Below, piece after piece: positions 23,959 through 31,103 of a stretch of DNA of 46,639 nucleotides. Numbering within the stretch: position 1 is the stretch's first letter; every line of letters starts with the position of its first letter. Source of the DNA: JAODBQ01 sp038213195 (GTDB taxonomy: Bacteria; Actinomycetota; Acidimicrobiia; Acidimicrobiales; Ilumatobacteraceae); contig JBBQTN010000012.1 in the NCBI GenBank assembly GCA_038213195.1, positions 1 through 46,639 on the forward strand, given 5' to 3'. Made by a program: the position numbers and the translations under genes. Under the pieces are notes generated by a model. That model worked only from the letters and a program-made list of their open reading frames with translations. It was not told the origin of the DNA and ran no database searches.

Positions 23959-24948
23959 CTAAATGTCCTCCTTGGCGTCCGCTTCGCTTTCGCCTGCGTC
24001 GGACTGCGGCTCGTCGCTGGCGCTTCCCTCGCCGCCTGCACCCGACTCTGCGGCGCTTTCGCCTGCGTCGGACTGCGGCTCGTCGCTGGCGCTTCCCTCT
24101 TCGATGGCGGGCTCGGCGTCCGCTTCGCTTTCGCCTCGCGCCGCTTGCGGCTCGTCGCTTGCGCTTCCCTCGCCGCCTGCACCGGACTCTGCGCCTTCGC
24201 CTTCGCCTGCGTCGGACTGCGGCTCGTCGGCGGCTGTGTCGACGTCCGACTGGATCGCATCCGCGGTCGTGGTGTCGTCCTTCGGGTCTGTTGCTTCGGC
24301 GATGCTGCTGGCCTCGGCCTCGGTGCCCTCGGCTTCGGTGGGGGTCGTGTCGAGGGCGTCCGTATCGATGGCGTCCACCGGGTCGGTGGTCGTCTCGTCG
24401 GGGTCGACGTAGCCCTCGTCGCCCTGCTTCAGGGCGGCGGCGCGTTGGCGGCTGCGCTCCACTCGAGCACGGCGCGACGACGCCGGCGTTGCCGTCGATG
24501 CGCGGCGACGGCGGCCGGCGGCCGTACGGCGGGCCTCACGGGCCTGGACGACCTCGAGGCGATCGTCGTCGAGCACGCCGAGGATGATCGTGATGTGTGT
24601 CGTGCGCTTGAAGATCTTCCCCGCCCGCCCACGGGCGCGAGGGGTGAACCGCTTCAGCGTCGGGCCCTCGTCGGCGAAGCAGGCCTTGACGAACAGGGTC
24701 TCGGGATCGCGTTCGTCGTTGTGTTGGGCATTGGCGACCGCACTGGCGAGCACCTTGCGGATCGTCACGCTCACGGATCGGTCGGTGTACTGGAGCACCT
24801 CGTCGGCGCGGCGCACCGGCAGTCCGCGAATGATGTTGAGCACCTCGCGAGCCTTCGACGACGACGAGTGGATGTACCTCGCGCTGGCCTTCGTGCCGGA
24901 GCGCTCCCCGGCGACGAGGCTGCCCTCGTTCAACTTCGGCCCAGTCAT
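23959..24948 (-). CDS. rplV: 50S ribosomal protein L22, with long repetitive acidic tail
   Basis: Protein uL22 lining the exit tunnel. The core (about residues 17-135) has ASARYIHSSSSKAREVLNIIRG, AVANAQHN and the RFTPRARGRAGKIFKRTTHITIIL hairpin. It is followed by about 45 basic residues and then about 150 acidic residues, the last 100 built from units such as GEGSASDEPQSDAGES. Total 329 residues against the usual 110-130. Such tails occur in some actinobacterial L22 proteins, but the repeat here is shared at DNA level with rplD. The stop TAG is directly followed by the rpsC ATG. Confidence 0.94.
   Translation of the reverse strand: MTGPKLNEGSLVAGERSGTKASARYIHSSSSKAREVLNIIRGLPVRRADEVLQYTDRSVSVTIRKVLASAVANAQHNDERDPETLFVKACFADEGPTLKRFTPRARGRAGKIFKRTTHITIILGVLDDDRLEVVQAREARRTAAGRRRRASTATPASSRRARVERSRQRAAALKQGDEGYVDPDETTTDPVDAIDTDALDTTPTEAEGTEAEASSIAEATDPKDDTTTADAIQSDVDTAADEPQSDAGEGEGAESGAGGEGSASDEPQAARGESEADAEPAIEEGSASDEPQSDAGESAAESGAGGEGSASDEPQSDAGESEADAKEDI
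23970..24240 (-). repeat. Acidic coding repeat in the rplV tail, period about 70 bp
   Basis: On the plus strand CGCTTTCGCC followed by GCGGCTCGTCGC and GCGCTTCCCTCG-type blocks recurs with starts near 23985, 24054, 24126 and a degenerate copy near 24195, a spacing of 69-72 bases. Wobble positions are also conserved between copies, which indicates recent duplication rather than amino-acid selection alone. Confidence 0.8.
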
Positions 24949-25232
24949 CAGCGCCGACCCTTCGTGTTCTTCTCTTGTCCGGCGTGGTACCGGAACGTGC
25001 GCGTCGGGCTGAACTCACCGAGCTTGTGACCGACCATGCTCTCGGTGACGTACACCGGGACGTGCTTGCGACCGTCGTGCACGGCGATCGTGTGACCGAC
25101 CATGTCGGGGATGATCGTGCTGCGCCGGCTCCAGGTCTTGATGACCTTGCGCTCGCCGGCCGAGTTCTGTGCGTCGACCTTCTTGAGCAGATGGTCGTCG
25201 ACGAACGGGCCCTTCTTCAGACTGCGTGACAC
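24948..25232 (-). CDS. rpsS: 30S ribosomal protein S19
   Basis: Head protein uS19, 94 residues: MSRSLKKGPFVDDHLLKKV, TWSRRSTIIPDMVGHTIAVHDGRKHVPVYV and GHKLGEFSPTRTFRYH. The stop overlaps the rplV ATG by one base (TGATG). Confidence 0.97.
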   Translation of the reverse strand: MSRSLKKGPFVDDHLLKKVDAQNSAGERKVIKTWSRRSTIIPDMVGHTIAVHDGRKHVPVYVTESMVGHKLGEFSPTRTFRYHAGQEKNTKGRR

Positions 25233-25238
25233 TTGGGA

Positions 25239-26075
25239 CTACCTCCGGCCCTTCGACGTGCGGCGACGGCGCACGAGCAACTTCTGCGACGGCTTGTTCT
25301 TGTCGCGGGTGCGACCTTCCGGCTTGCCCCACGGCGACACGGGCGGCCGACCGCCTGACGTGCGGCCCTCGCCACCGCCGAGCGGGTGGTCGACGGGGTT
25401 CATCGCCACGCCACGGGTCTGCGGGCGCACGCCCTTCCAGCGGTTGCGACCCGCCTTGCCGATGGTGATCAGCTCGTGCTCGCTGTTGCCGACCTCGCCG
25501 ACGGTGGCGCGGCAGTCGATCAACACGCGACGCATCTCGGTGGACGGCAGGCGCAGCGTGGCGAACTCGCCCTCCTTGGCGACGAGTTGCACCGCCATGC
25601 CCGCCGACCGCGCCATCTTGCCGCCACCACCGGGGCGCAGTTCGACGTTGTGCACGGTCGTGCCGACCGGCATGAAGCGCAGCGACATCGCGTTGCCGGG
25701 CTTGATGTCGGCTCCCTGGCCGCTGACGACGTGATCGCCGACGTTGAGGTTCTTCGGGGCGAGGATGTAGGTCTTCTCGCCGTCTGCGTAGTGCAGCAGG
25801 GCGATGCGACAGGTGCGGTTGGGGTCGTACTCGATCGCCGCGACCTTCGCGGTGATGCCGTCCTTGATCCGCCGGAAGTCGATGATCCGGTACTGGCGCT
25901 TGTGACCGCCACCGCGGTGGCGGGCGGTCTTGCGCCCGTGCACGTTGCGGCCGCCGGTCTTGGGCGACGGCGCGAGCAGGCTGCGCTCCGGCGTGGTCTT
26001 TGTGATGTCCTTGAAGTCCGACGTCGTCTGGAAGCGACGACCGGCGCTCGTTGGCTTGCGACTGCGAATGGCCAC
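25239..26075 (-). CDS. rplB: 50S ribosomal protein L2
   Basis: Protein uL2, needed for peptidyl transferase function, 278 residues. The start is GTG at 26075 with GAGG upstream. MAIRSRKPTSAGRRFQTTSDF, GRNVHGRKTARHRGGGHKRQYRIIDF and the C-terminal GVAMNPVDHPLGGGEGRTSGGRPPVSPWG are diagnostic. The expected His of NPVDHP is present. Confidence 0.97.
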   Translation of the reverse strand: MAIRSRKPTSAGRRFQTTSDFKDITKTTPERSLLAPSPKTGGRNVHGRKTARHRGGGHKRQYRIIDFRRIKDGITAKVAAIEYDPNRTCRIALLHYADGEKTYILAPKNLNVGDHVVSGQGADIKPGNAMSLRFMPVGTTVHNVELRPGGGGKMARSAGMAVQLVAKEGEFATLRLPSTEMRRVLIDCRATVGEVGNSEHELITIGKAGRNRWKGVRPQTRGVAMNPVDHPLGGGEGRTSGGRPPVSPWGKPEGRTRDKNKPSQKLLVRRRRTSKGRR

Positions 26076-26082
26076 CGTGTCC

Positions 26083-26373
26083 TCAGCTCTCGAACAGCGG
26101 GATCTCGTCGCCCGCTGCCAACGTGACGATCGCCCGCTTGCTATCGGGCTTCGAACCGAACTTGTTGCTCTTGCGCGCCCGGGTGACCTTGCCCTTGCGG
26201 TTCATCGTGTTGACCTTGACCACCTTCACGCCCCAGATCGCCTCGACGGCGTCGTGGATCTCGGGCTTGCTGGCGCTCGGATGGACCTTGAACGTGTACA
26301 CGCCCTGCTCTATAAGCCCGTAGCTCTACTCGGACACGACCGGCGCCATTATGATGTCGCGCGGATCTTTCAT
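26083..26373 (-). CDS. rplW: 50S ribosomal protein L23 interrupted by an in-frame TAG
   Basis: Protein uL23 at the tunnel exit, docking site for trigger factor and SRP. The ATG at 26373 overlaps the rplD stop by 4 bases (ATGA), the usual coupling in this operon. The frame reads MKDPRDIIMAPVVSE, then TAG at 26328-26326, then SYGLIEQGVYTFKVHP and a normal L23 body to residue 96. The family has Lys at the TAG position (SEKSYG). Without readthrough, only a restart at the GTG at 26301 would give a 72-residue protein without the first 24 residues. The first 25 codons include two ATA and one CTT, rare for the neighbourhood. Explanations are a sequence error, a nonsense mutation with a copy elsewhere, restart or suppression. 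Confidence 0.85.
26326..26328 (-). other. In-frame amber codon 16 of rplW
   Basis: TAG on the minus strand (CTA on the plus). One base change from AAG. The flanking bases GAG-TAG-AGC contain no homopolymer run that would explain a simple read error. Confidence 0.9.
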
Positions 26374-27269
26374 TCTGAATCGTCCTCCGTGTCCATCGCG
26401 GGCTCGGCGTCCGCTGCGCTTTCGCCTCGCGCCGCGTGTGGCTCGTCGCTGGCGCTTCCCTCGCCACCGCCCACATCGGCGGGCTCGACGTCCGCTTCGC
26501 TTTCGACCGGGGCCGCTTGGAGGCCGTCGGCGGGGGCGTCTTCGCCGATGGCGTCCGCTTCTGCGTCGACGTCATCGGCACTCGTCACCGTGGCGTCGCT
26601 TGCGCTTGCCTCGTCGCCGGCGGAGACCCCGGCACCGACGAGGCGGGAACGCTTCGGCAATGGTTCTCCCGGGAGCGTGGCCTTGGTGAAGACGATCACG
26701 TCGTTGCACAGCACGTCGTACGCGTTGAGCTCCCCCTGGTCGATGAGCTGAACCTGACCGAGGTTGAGGAAGCTCTTGATCGTGTTCGTGTCCGCCACGT
26801 CGACCACCACGAGCGCCTTGCCGTCGATGCCGAGCGCGGTCAGCGCGGCGACAGCGTCGCGGGTCTTCGGGCCGGCGAAGGCCCACTCGTCGACGACGAT
26901 GATCTTGTTCTCGGCAGCACGGTCCGACAGGGCGGAACGCAGCGCGGCGCGGATCATCTTCTTCGGCGTCTTCTGGTCGTACTTGCGCGGCTTCGGGCCG
27001 AGGGCGACGCCGCCGCCGCTGTAGTGCGGGGCGCGGATCGAGCCCTGACGGGCGTTGCCGGTGCCCTTCTGCTTGAACGGCTTCTTGCCGCCACCCCGAG
27101 CCTCGGCGCGGGTCAGGGTGCTCTGCGTCCCCGAACGGCGCGCGGCAAGCTGCGCGGTGACGACCTGGTGCATCAGCGGGACGTTGGGTTGCACGCCGAA
27201 CACCCCGGCGGGCAGCTCGACGGTGCCGGCGTCGCTGCCGGAGGCCGTCTTGACGGTGATCGTTGTCAT
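26370..27269 (-). CDS. rplD: 50S ribosomal protein L4, with acidic repeat tail
   Basis: Protein uL4, with a tunnel-lining loop (RRSGTQSTLTRAEARGGGKKPFKQKGTGNARQGS-type) and a globular domain. From the ATG at 27269 it has 299 residues; the core ends near 210 and an acidic tail of about 88 follows. Part of that tail, GEGSASDEPHAARGESAADAEPA, closely matches the rplV tail. The stop overlaps the rplW ATG by 4 bases. The long open frame upstream is a shadow of rplC. Confidence 0.95.
   Translation of the reverse strand: MTTITVKTASGSDAGTVELPAGVFGVQPNVPLMHQVVTAQLAARRSGTQSTLTRAEARGGGKKPFKQKGTGNARQGSIRAPHYSGGGVALGPKPRKYDQKTPKKMIRAALRSALSDRAAENKIIVVDEWAFAGPKTRDAVAALTALGIDGKALVVVDVADTNTIKSFLNLGQVQLIDQGELNAYDVLCNDVIVFTKATLPGEPLPKRSRLVGAGVSAGDEASASDATVTSADDVDAEADAIGEDAPADGLQAAPVESEADVEPADVGGGEGSASDEPHAARGESAADAEPAMDTEDDSE
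26398..26475 (-). repeat. rplD copy of the rplV acidic coding repeat
   Basis: About 75 bases, near-identical to rplV at about 24110-24180. The 20-mer GGAAGCGCCAGCGACGAGCC (minus strand) is present in both genes, and neighbouring blocks such as GCTTTCGCCTCGCGCCGC agree at wobble positions. Confidence 0.85.
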
Positions 27270-27271
27270 GC

Positions 27272-27919
27272 TCAGCCCTGCGCTTTCTTGCCCTTGACGG
27301 CATTGCGCACGATGACGACGCCACCGTTCGGACCGGGGACCGAGCCACGTACCAGGAGCAGGTTGCGCTCCGGATCTGCCTCGACCACCTCGAGGTTGAG
27401 CGTCGTGACCTGCTCGTGGCCCATGTGGCCGCCCATCTTCAGGCCCTTGAAGACGCGGCCCGGGAAGCTGCACGACCCGATCGCACCCGGCGCGCGGTGG
27501 TGCTTGTGGTTGCCGTGGCTGGCGCCCTGGCCACTGAAGTTGTGGCGCTTCATCACTCCGGCGGTGCCCTTGCCTCGGCTGACGGCGGTGACATCCACCT
27601 TGGAGCCCTGGAGGAGCAGACCGACCGTGAACTCCTGGCCGACCTCGAAGCCGTCGACGTCGTCGATGCGCAGCTCGACGAGCCGCCGGCCCGGCTCCAC
27701 CCCGGCGCGGGCGAAGTGTCCGGCCTCCGGCTTCGTCAGCTTCTTGGGATCTCGGTGACCGTAGGTGACCTGCAGCGCGGTGTACCCGTCGCGCTCGGTC
27801 GTCTTCACCTGCACGATGCGCGCGGGCTCGACGCGGAGCACGGTGACGGGCACGACCTTGTCGTTCACCCACACCTGGCTCATGGCGACCTTCTCGCCAA
27901 CAATCGCTTGTAGTGCCAT
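27272..27919 (-). CDS. rplC: 50S ribosomal protein L3
   Basis: Protein uL3, 215 residues. GEKVAMSQVWVNDKVVPVTVLRVEP, VDVTAVSRGKGTAGVMKRHNFSGQGASHGNHKHHRAPGAIG and GHMGHEQVTTLNLEVV are diagnostic. The ATG at 27919 follows AAAAGG. It is the first gene of this S10 operon: rpsJ, usually directly upstream, is not in the window. Confidence 0.97.
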   Translation of the reverse strand: MALQAIVGEKVAMSQVWVNDKVVPVTVLRVEPARIVQVKTTERDGYTALQVTYGHRDPKKLTKPEAGHFARAGVEPGRRLVELRIDDVDGFEVGQEFTVGLLLQGSKVDVTAVSRGKGTAGVMKRHNFSGQGASHGNHKHHRAPGAIGSCSFPGRVFKGLKMGGHMGHEQVTTLNLEVVEADPERNLLLVRGSVPGPNGGVVIVRNAVKGKKAQG

Positions 27920-28028
27920 GCCGGCAGCCTTTTCGGTCGGACCCGGACGACCGGGCAGCGTGCTGTTGCCTGATCCTGCTGGTGCGTGGCGGCCGGTCGC
28001 CCCGAAGGAAGCCGCTGCCGTTCACGCA

Positions 28029-28062
28029 GATGCTCCGCAGGTCAGGCGACCGGCGGAGCATC
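28029..28062 (-). promoter_or_regulatory. Hairpin in the S10-operon leader
   Basis: A 10-bp stem GATGCTCCGC/GCGGAGCATC, a 1x1 A-G internal loop, then GGTC/GACC closed by a 4-base loop. A second hairpin CCCCTC-CTGC-GAGGGG lies at 28086-28101. Both would be in a leader of about 200 bases before rplC. In gammaproteobacteria L4 represses the S10 operon through leader hairpins; a similar role here is inference. Confidence 0.5.
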
Positions 28063-28128
28063 GAGATCGTTTGTGCCGTGTGGTTCCCCTCCTGCGAGGG
28101 GCGCACCCGGACGTCGATTGACCGGGCA

Positions 28129-28158
28129 ACGCTATCGGGGCCCATACCTCGCCGCCAA
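28129..28158 (-). promoter_or_regulatory. Promoter candidate for the S10 operon
   Basis: TTGGCG (28158-28153) and TAGCGT (28134-28129) on the minus strand with an 18-base spacer; start near 28122. Confidence 0.4.
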
Positions 28159-28277
28159 CCCGGCCGCGCCCGTGCCGACCCGCCCGGCTCACCACGGACC
28201 GCGACGGTTTGCGCGCCGATGGTCCGGAACGCGCCGATTCGACGAGAAGCGTTCACGCGTATGGTCCGAATAGCCCA

Positions 28278-28306
28278 TTCACGTGCTTGGCATCGCTGCG
28301 TAGCGT
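28278..28306 (+). promoter_or_regulatory. Promoter candidate for the glycosylphosphotransferase
   Basis: TTCACG (28278-28283) and TAGCGT (28301-28306) with a 17-base spacer. The start near 28313 leaves a very short leader containing AAGGAG, which sits only one base before the ATG at 28325. Confidence 0.35.
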
Positions 28307-28324
28307 GCCATCGGTAGAAGGAGA

Positions 28325-29920
28325 ATGGTCGACGATCGGGATCGGCCAGCGGGCATGCAGAAACAGACGACACCACGCCGCGACGCCCTCGACCGAGAGG
28401 TGTCCGTCGCAGACTTCATCGACTCGATCGACCAGCGCCAGGGCAAGCACCTGCGCGCCGTTCTGATCGGTGGAGATGCGATCGCCTTCCTGATCGCCAT
28501 CTTCGCCGTCCTGTGCCTCGGCACCTTCCGCGAGGAGCAGGGCCTCACCAAGACCGCGGAGGCGTCGCTCGTCTACCTCATCGCAGGGCTGTGGACGATG
28601 CGTTCGCAGGGGCTGTGGCTGGCACGGGTCAGCGCGATTCGCGTGGTCGAGATCACCCGGATCAGCCGGGCGCTCGCGCTGACGTTCGGGGCGATGCTCG
28701 TCTTCGACCGCGTCACCCACTTCGGCCTGTACGTGCTCCACGTCAGCGCCGCAGCGGGAGTCGGCTGGATCCTCATCGTGACCTGGCGCTCGATCTATCG
28801 CACGTGGCTGTCGAGCGCCCGCTCGCGTGACCTCTACTGCCGCAGGGTGATCACCGTCGGGACCGACGAGGAGACGGCGCGGCTGATCGGGATGTTCACC
28901 ACCCATCCTGAGCTAGGGGTCCGCGTGGCCGGCGTGATCGGTCAACAAAACCAGGCCGAGGCCCTCGGATCCGGCTCACTGTGGCTCGGGACCAGCAACG
29001 ACGCCGAGCGGATCGTCGAGGCCGCCCACGTCACCGGCGTGATCGTCTCGTCGATGGGGATCACCGGCCGCCGGCTGAACGAACTGATCCGCCACTTCCA
29101 GGGCCGCGGCGTGCACGTGCACATCGCCACAGGGATCGCCGGCATCGACGCCCGCCGGATGCGGTCGCTGCCGCTCGGCCACGAGCCGCTGATCTACATC
29201 GAGGGACCGACGCTGGGCAAGGCGCAGCGGGTCGGCAAGCGGCTGTTCGACATCGTTGCGGCCACCTTCGCGGTCGTGGTCGCAAGCCCGTTGACGATCG
29301 TCATCGCGATCGCGATCAAGCTCAACGACCGCGGCCCCGTGTTCTTCCGCCAGCAACGGATCGGCCTCGACGGGGCACGGTTCAGCGTCTACAAGTTCCG
29401 CACCATGGTCGTCGACGCCGAGGCGCAGGTCGCGGCCCTTGCAGCAGCCAACGAACGTCGTGGTCCGCTGTTCAAGATGCACAACGACCCACGCGTGACC
29501 CGGATCGGACGCTTCCTGCGCAGCACGAGCCTCGACGAGCTGCCGCAGCTGATCAACGTGCTCCGCGGAGAGATGAGCCTGGTCGGCCCGCGCCCTGCGC
29601 TGCCGCAAGAGGTCGCCGAGTTCTCCGCCGAGCTGCGCAACCGGGAATCGGTGGTGCCCGGCATCACCGGGTTGTGGCAGGTCGAGGCCCGCGACAACCC
29701 GTCGTTCGAGGCCTACCGGCGGCTCGACCTGTTCTACGTCGAGAACTGGTCGATCACCCTCGATCTGATGATCATCCTCGGCACCCTGGAGCAGCTCGTG
29801 GCCAAGGTGGTCAGCACGCTCCGGCCGCGCAACCGGCAGATGCCGGCATCCTCGATCGCCGGCCTGGTCGAGGCCGGTCTGCCGGCGGAGGCACGGGTCT
29901 TCCGCGACGCCGCCCAGTGA
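28325..29920 (+). CDS. Polyprenyl glycosylphosphotransferase (initiating sugar transferase)
   Basis: Transfers a sugar phosphate from a nucleotide sugar to undecaprenyl phosphate, the first membrane step of polysaccharide assembly. The 531 residues have four N-terminal transmembrane segments (about 45-165), a Rossmann-like middle (ITVGTDEETARLIGMF), and a C-terminal bacterial sugar transferase domain from about 305. That domain has KRLFDIVAATFAVVVASPLT, VYKFRTM, STSLDELPQLINVLRGEMS and LVGPRPALP, the WbaP/CpsE/WcaJ signature. The AAGGAG is only one base from the ATG at 28325, so a start at the ATG at 28355 is possible. It is the probable entry enzyme for the glycan locus to its right. Confidence 0.94.
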   Translation: MVDDRDRPAGMQKQTTPRRDALDREVSVADFIDSIDQRQGKHLRAVLIGGDAIAFLIAIFAVLCLGTFREEQGLTKTAEASLVYLIAGLWTMRSQGLWLARVSAIRVVEITRISRALALTFGAMLVFDRVTHFGLYVLHVSAAAGVGWILIVTWRSIYRTWLSSARSRDLYCRRVITVGTDEETARLIGMFTTHPELGVRVAGVIGQQNQAEALGSGSLWLGTSNDAERIVEAAHVTGVIVSSMGITGRRLNELIRHFQGRGVHVHIATGIAGIDARRMRSLPLGHEPLIYIEGPTLGKAQRVGKRLFDIVAATFAVVVASPLTIVIAIAIKLNDRGPVFFRQQRIGLDGARFSVYKFRTMVVDAEAQVAALAAANERRGPLFKMHNDPRVTRIGRFLRSTSLDELPQLINVLRGEMSLVGPRPALPQEVAEFSAELRNRESVVPGITGLWQVEARDNPSFEAYRRLDLFYVENWSITLDLMIILGTLEQLVAKVVSTLRPRNRQMPASSIAGLVEAGLPAEARVFRDAAQ

Positions 29921-30008
29921 CGTCGGCGGCACCGTCGCTGAACTCGGGCCCGGCGGTCGGTCGGCCTCGACCGGACTCGTGCTCGGTCGAGCGCGCTGCG
30001 CCCTTCGA

Positions 30009-30965
30009 TCAGGCCGGGCGTTCGGCCTTCCACGTCCGCCAACGACCGGGGTGGAGGTGCTCCATCGGTCCGATCGGCGTCCACGACAGGTGCTCGATCC
30101 GCTCGCCCAGCTGCAGCCGTCGGTACGCGTCGTGCAGCTCCTCGTCGCTCCACGCGCCGGCGATCCGCCAGTGCGAGCCCGTCTCGGACGAAAAACGGGT
30201 CAGCTCCATCGCCCTACGCCCGTGACGCAGCTTGCCGGCCATCTGCTCGAAGCTCCGGAACGGGTAATGAGCGATGTGCAGGCCGGCGCTGCGCGAGCCG
30301 CCCATGTTCACGTCGAGGTTCCCTTCCCACAGCTTGTACAGCCGCCGCGGTCGGAACGCGATCTTGCCGACCGGGGATGCGCTCGTGTCGAACTGGGTCA
30401 GGCGGAGGAACGCGTCGGGCTCCTCGTCATCGTCGTCGACGCCCGGGAACACGTTGTGCAGGTCGGCGGTGACGACATCGGCATCGGTCGTGCGCAGGAA
30501 GTCGGCAACGCTCGTGCCCGACGCGAACCACAGCTCGTCGGCATCGAACGGCACGACCCAGTCCGCGCCGCAGCGCCGGGCGAGCTGGGTGAGCAGGGTC
30601 ATCTTCGTGCCCTGCGCGTGCGCCTGCCACGTGTCGCGCACGACGTGCAGCGGATGACGCTCTGCCAGCGTTGCGAGGATCGCCGGCGTGGCGTCATCGG
30701 ACATGTTGTCCGCGACGATCATTGCGTCCACACCCTGCTCGAACAGATGGGTGAGGACGTGCTCGACCACGTCCTGTTCGTTGTGCATCATCGTCACCGC
30801 CCACACGGAGCCGGCGCGTCGAGGGGCCGGCCGCAAGGTGTCCGGCACGACGAGGTGGTCCATCGCCGACCGGCGCTCGCGTCGGTACGGAGGCCGCGTC
30901 AGGCTGACCACGGCGCGCAAGGATCCGGGCGTCATCGCCTTCAGCGCTGCGGGGTTCATCGGCAT
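30009..30965 (-). CDS. Glycosyltransferase, family 2-like
   Basis: Likely GT-A enzyme of 318 residues. It has VWAVTMMHNEQDVVEHVLTHLFEQG with a following IVADNMSDD, and a DxD metal site in VVPFDADELWF. The C-terminal half has GNLDVNMGGSRSAGLHIAHYPFRSFEQM, resembling GT2 proteins that end with a His-rich region. It converges with the glycosylphosphotransferase; the 88-base gap has only weak inverted repeats (CGGTCG/CGACCG). Substrate unknown. Confidence 0.85.
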   Translation of the reverse strand: MPMNPAALKAMTPGSLRAVVSLTRPPYRRERRSAMDHLVVPDTLRPAPRRAGSVWAVTMMHNEQDVVEHVLTHLFEQGVDAMIVADNMSDDATPAILATLAERHPLHVVRDTWQAHAQGTKMTLLTQLARRCGADWVVPFDADELWFASGTSVADFLRTTDADVVTADLHNVFPGVDDDDEEPDAFLRLTQFDTSASPVGKIAFRPRRLYKLWEGNLDVNMGGSRSAGLHIAHYPFRSFEQMAGKLRHGRRAMELTRFSSETGSHWRIAGAWSDEELHDAYRRLQLGERIEHLSWTPIGPMEHLHPGRWRTWKAERPA

Positions 30966-31090
30966 CAGCTCAGCTCTCGCGCGAACTGTCGTGGCGACGA
31001 TGCGTCGCCAGCGTGGCGCTGTCCCGCCTGATCCTAGGGGCGCGGCACAGCGATAGCGCGGTCAGCCAACTGCTCTCAGCAGTACCCGGG

Positions 31091-31096
31091 TAGCAT
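31091..31096 (+). promoter_or_regulatory. -10 box for a possibly leaderless acetyltransferase mRNA
   Basis: TAGCAT ends 7 bases before the ATG at 31104 and no ribosome binding site is present, so the mRNA may begin at or next to the ATG. The -35 region is weak. Confidence 0.4.
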
Positions 31097-31103
31097 CTCG
31101 TCG

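Larger units (their letters stand above)
27920..28324. other. Intergenic region between rplC and the glycan locus
   Basis: No gene is visible. It holds a structured leader and promoter candidate for the S10 operon on the minus strand and a promoter candidate for the plus-strand glycosylphosphotransferase. A direct pair ATGGTCCGGAA (28219-28229) and ATGGTCCGAA (28261-28270), 42 bases apart, could be a regulator site. A 5-bp hairpin CCCGG-ACGA-CCGGG lies at 27942-27955. Confidence 0.6.

Noticed and set aside
23263..25029. 588-codon plus-strand open frame opposite rpsC and rplV
   Set aside because: Shadow of ribosomal protein genes and of their repeats; low-complexity Leu/Arg/Gly composition.
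26326..26328. TAG read as a sense codon in the whole genome
   Set aside because: TAG ends at least infA, map, rplV, rpsC and the methyltransferase at 41244, each at the expected protein length.
28118..28146. Plus-strand promoter with TTGACC near 28118
   Set aside because: No acceptable -10 at 16-18 bases; the closest is CCATAC. A better pair lies at 28278-28306.
29921..30008. Terminator between the glycosylphosphotransferase and the GT2 gene
   Set aside because: Only a 6-bp CGGTCG/CGACCG stem with a 4-base loop and no T-run, too weak to call.
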